Below, one piece after another: positions 4,114 through 5,077 of a stretch of DNA of 5,077 nt (position 1 is its first letter; each line of letters begins with the position of its first letter). This DNA is from Verrucomicrobiota bacterium (GTDB taxonomy: Bacteria; Verrucomicrobiota; Verrucomicrobiia; Opitutales; Opitutaceae). The DNA lies in assembly GCA_023391285.1 (NCBI GenBank), contig JAEWBF010000074.1, positions 1 through 5,077 on the forward strand, read 5' to 3'. Both the position numbers and the translations under genes were made by a program. The notes below the pieces were generated by a model. The model saw nothing but the letters and a program-made list of their open reading frames with translations, had not been told where the DNA came from and did no database searches.

Positions 4114-5077
4114 TTAGGGGAGGCGGATGAATGTCGGGGCGTCGCGGTCGCAGGTGAGAACGCCATCGGCTTCGTGGAGTTCGACGACTTGGATGGAGCT
4201 GCGGCGGAGGTCGAGTGACGCGGGATCGGGAGGATTTGGAGACGTGCGGCTGGGATGAGTGAAGTAGAAGAGGAAGGCGCGGTCTTCGGACTCGTTGACC
4301 ACAACGCAGGGGTGACCGCCGATGACGCCGTCGTCCGGGCCGTGGCCGGGAGTGGCGAGGAGGTCGCCGGATTGCGGTATCCAGTTTTCGAGGTCGGCGG
4401 AGTGATAGACACCGAGACCTTTCCACAGGTCGACGATCATCCAGTGGCGGTTGCGCCAGCGGAAGACGTAGGGGCCTTCGCCGGGGCGTTCGCCGACGCC
4501 GGAGGTTTTGCCGCGATCGGTCCAGGTGACCAGGTCGGGGCTGTCGGCGTGGTAGATGGATTTGCGATCGCGCTCGTTGTTATACCAGAGGCGCCAGCCG
4601 CCCGCAGGGAGTGGAAAGACGCAGGCGTCGATGACGCGGTCGGAGGCGAGGGAGAGCGGGCGAGGATTTTTCCAAGTGCGGAGATCGGGGCTGGTGAGGT
4701 GAACGATGGCGCGGGGGTGTCGCCAATCTTCGAATACGCCGGGGACGACCGTTAAGAACATGTGGTGCGTGCCGTCGGGGGCGGTGATGACGTCCGGCGC
4801 CCAATGCGTTGGATCGGTGGAGGCGAGGTCGACCGGAAGGTCGATGTCGGCGATGCCGAGGTGGGACCAGGTGGTGCCGTGGTCGGAGGACTCGGCGATG
4901 CCGATGTGCGTGCCGTGAACCCAGGCGACGCCGGAAAGGCCGGGAACGTTGGCGCGGCGGTTGGTGTAGAACATCCACCAGCGTTGGACGTGGGGATGCC
5001 AGATGACGACCGGGTCGGCGGCGCCGTCGTGGATGGGATCGCGGTAGAGGGGCAGTCTCGTAAACACATCTCCGAGC
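4114..5077 (-). CDS. GH43/GH32-like five-bladed beta-propeller glycosidase, start at or beyond the window edge
   Basis: The product looks like a beta-propeller glycoside hydrolase of the GH43/GH32/GH68 group, likely cutting or sensing a plant or microbial polysaccharide. Substrate is not predictable. Counting from the GTG at 5067 (317 residues), ADPVVIWHP (17-25) carries the likely general base D18, THWAPDVI (87-94) the pKa-tuning D92, and GEGPYVFRW (197-205) the general acid E198. GGHP (250-253) includes the His common near the centre of GH43 propellers. Blade-like repeats are 'WWMFYTN', 'HMFLTVVPGV', 'WRLWYNNE', 'HWMIVDLW' and 'AFLFYFTHPS', each with following 'S.DL..W' strands (PDLRTW, PDLVTW, ADLENW). 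No signal peptide is seen, suggesting a cytoplasmic enzyme. The frame stays open to the edge (codons CTC GGA GAT before GTG), and the edge base G could be the third base of an ATG, so the true start may lie just outside. It is convergent with paralogue 2. Confidence 0.85.
   Translation of the reverse strand, partial: LGDVFTRLPLYRDPIHDGAADPVVIWHPHVQRWWMFYTNRRANVPGLSGVAWVHGTHIGIAESSDHGTTWSHLGIADIDLPVDLASTDPTHWAPDVITAPDGTHHMFLTVVPGVFEDWRHPRAIVHLTSPDLRTWKNPRPLSLASDRVIDACVFPLPAGGWRLWYNNERDRKSIYHADSPDLVTWTDRGKTSGVGERPGEGPYVFRWRNRHWMIVDLWKGLGVYHSADLENWIPQSGDLLATPGHGPDDGVIGGHPCVVVNESEDRAFLFYFTHPSRTSPNPPDPASLDLRRSSIQVVELHEADGVLTCDRDAPTFIRLP

Noticed and set aside
4255..4755. 166-codon plus-strand frame opposite the glycosidase
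   Set aside because: It is Val/Ala/Gly/Glu-rich with no domain, while the minus strand carries clear propeller motifs and the catalytic acids.

Overview
GC-rich bacterial window (5077 bp) with five protein-coding genes, three of them predicted to be exported and unusual. The high GC content, codon use rich in third-position G/C, near absence of Shine-Dalgarno sequences, and short palindromic repeats containing 'gagaccccgccctaca' suggest a verrucomicrobium of the Opitutaceae type. This lineage call rests on general recollection, not on a search, and is only moderately likely.

Layout: 1-144 is a G-tract-rich leader with a palindromic repeat. 145-1212 (+) encodes a secreted protein with an N-terminal carboxypeptidase-regulatory-like (beta-sandwich) domain and a C-terminal Tudor/Agenet-like barrel domain. 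A second palindromic repeat copy follows its stop at 1221-1242. 1389-1781 (-) is a DUF488-family gene. Between it and the repeat lies a short protein-like minus-strand stretch (1259-1366) that looks like a gene remnant. 1782-2044 is the divergent intergenic region.

2045-3019 and 3103-4050 (+) are tandem paralogues of a cysteine-free, signal-peptide-bearing family that I do not recognise by name. Their flanks are about 70-75% identical in a hand alignment, but the centre has diverged and differs in length. The two are separated by 83 bp that starts with a GC-rich hairpin. 4051-4113 is a short convergent gap with a purine direct repeat and a partial copy of the palindromic repeat. 4114 to the right edge (-) is a GH43/GH32-type five-bladed beta-propeller glycosidase with a recognisable acidic triad. 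Its true start may lie just outside the window.

The genes do not form an obvious pathway. The two tandem paralogues probably form one transcription unit. The DUF488 gene and the first paralogue are divergent, and the second paralogue and the glycosidase are convergent. No CRISPR array, tRNA, rRNA, insertion sequence or phage gene was seen. The most interesting candidates are the tandem duplicated secreted family and the regulatory-like/Tudor-like domain fusion.
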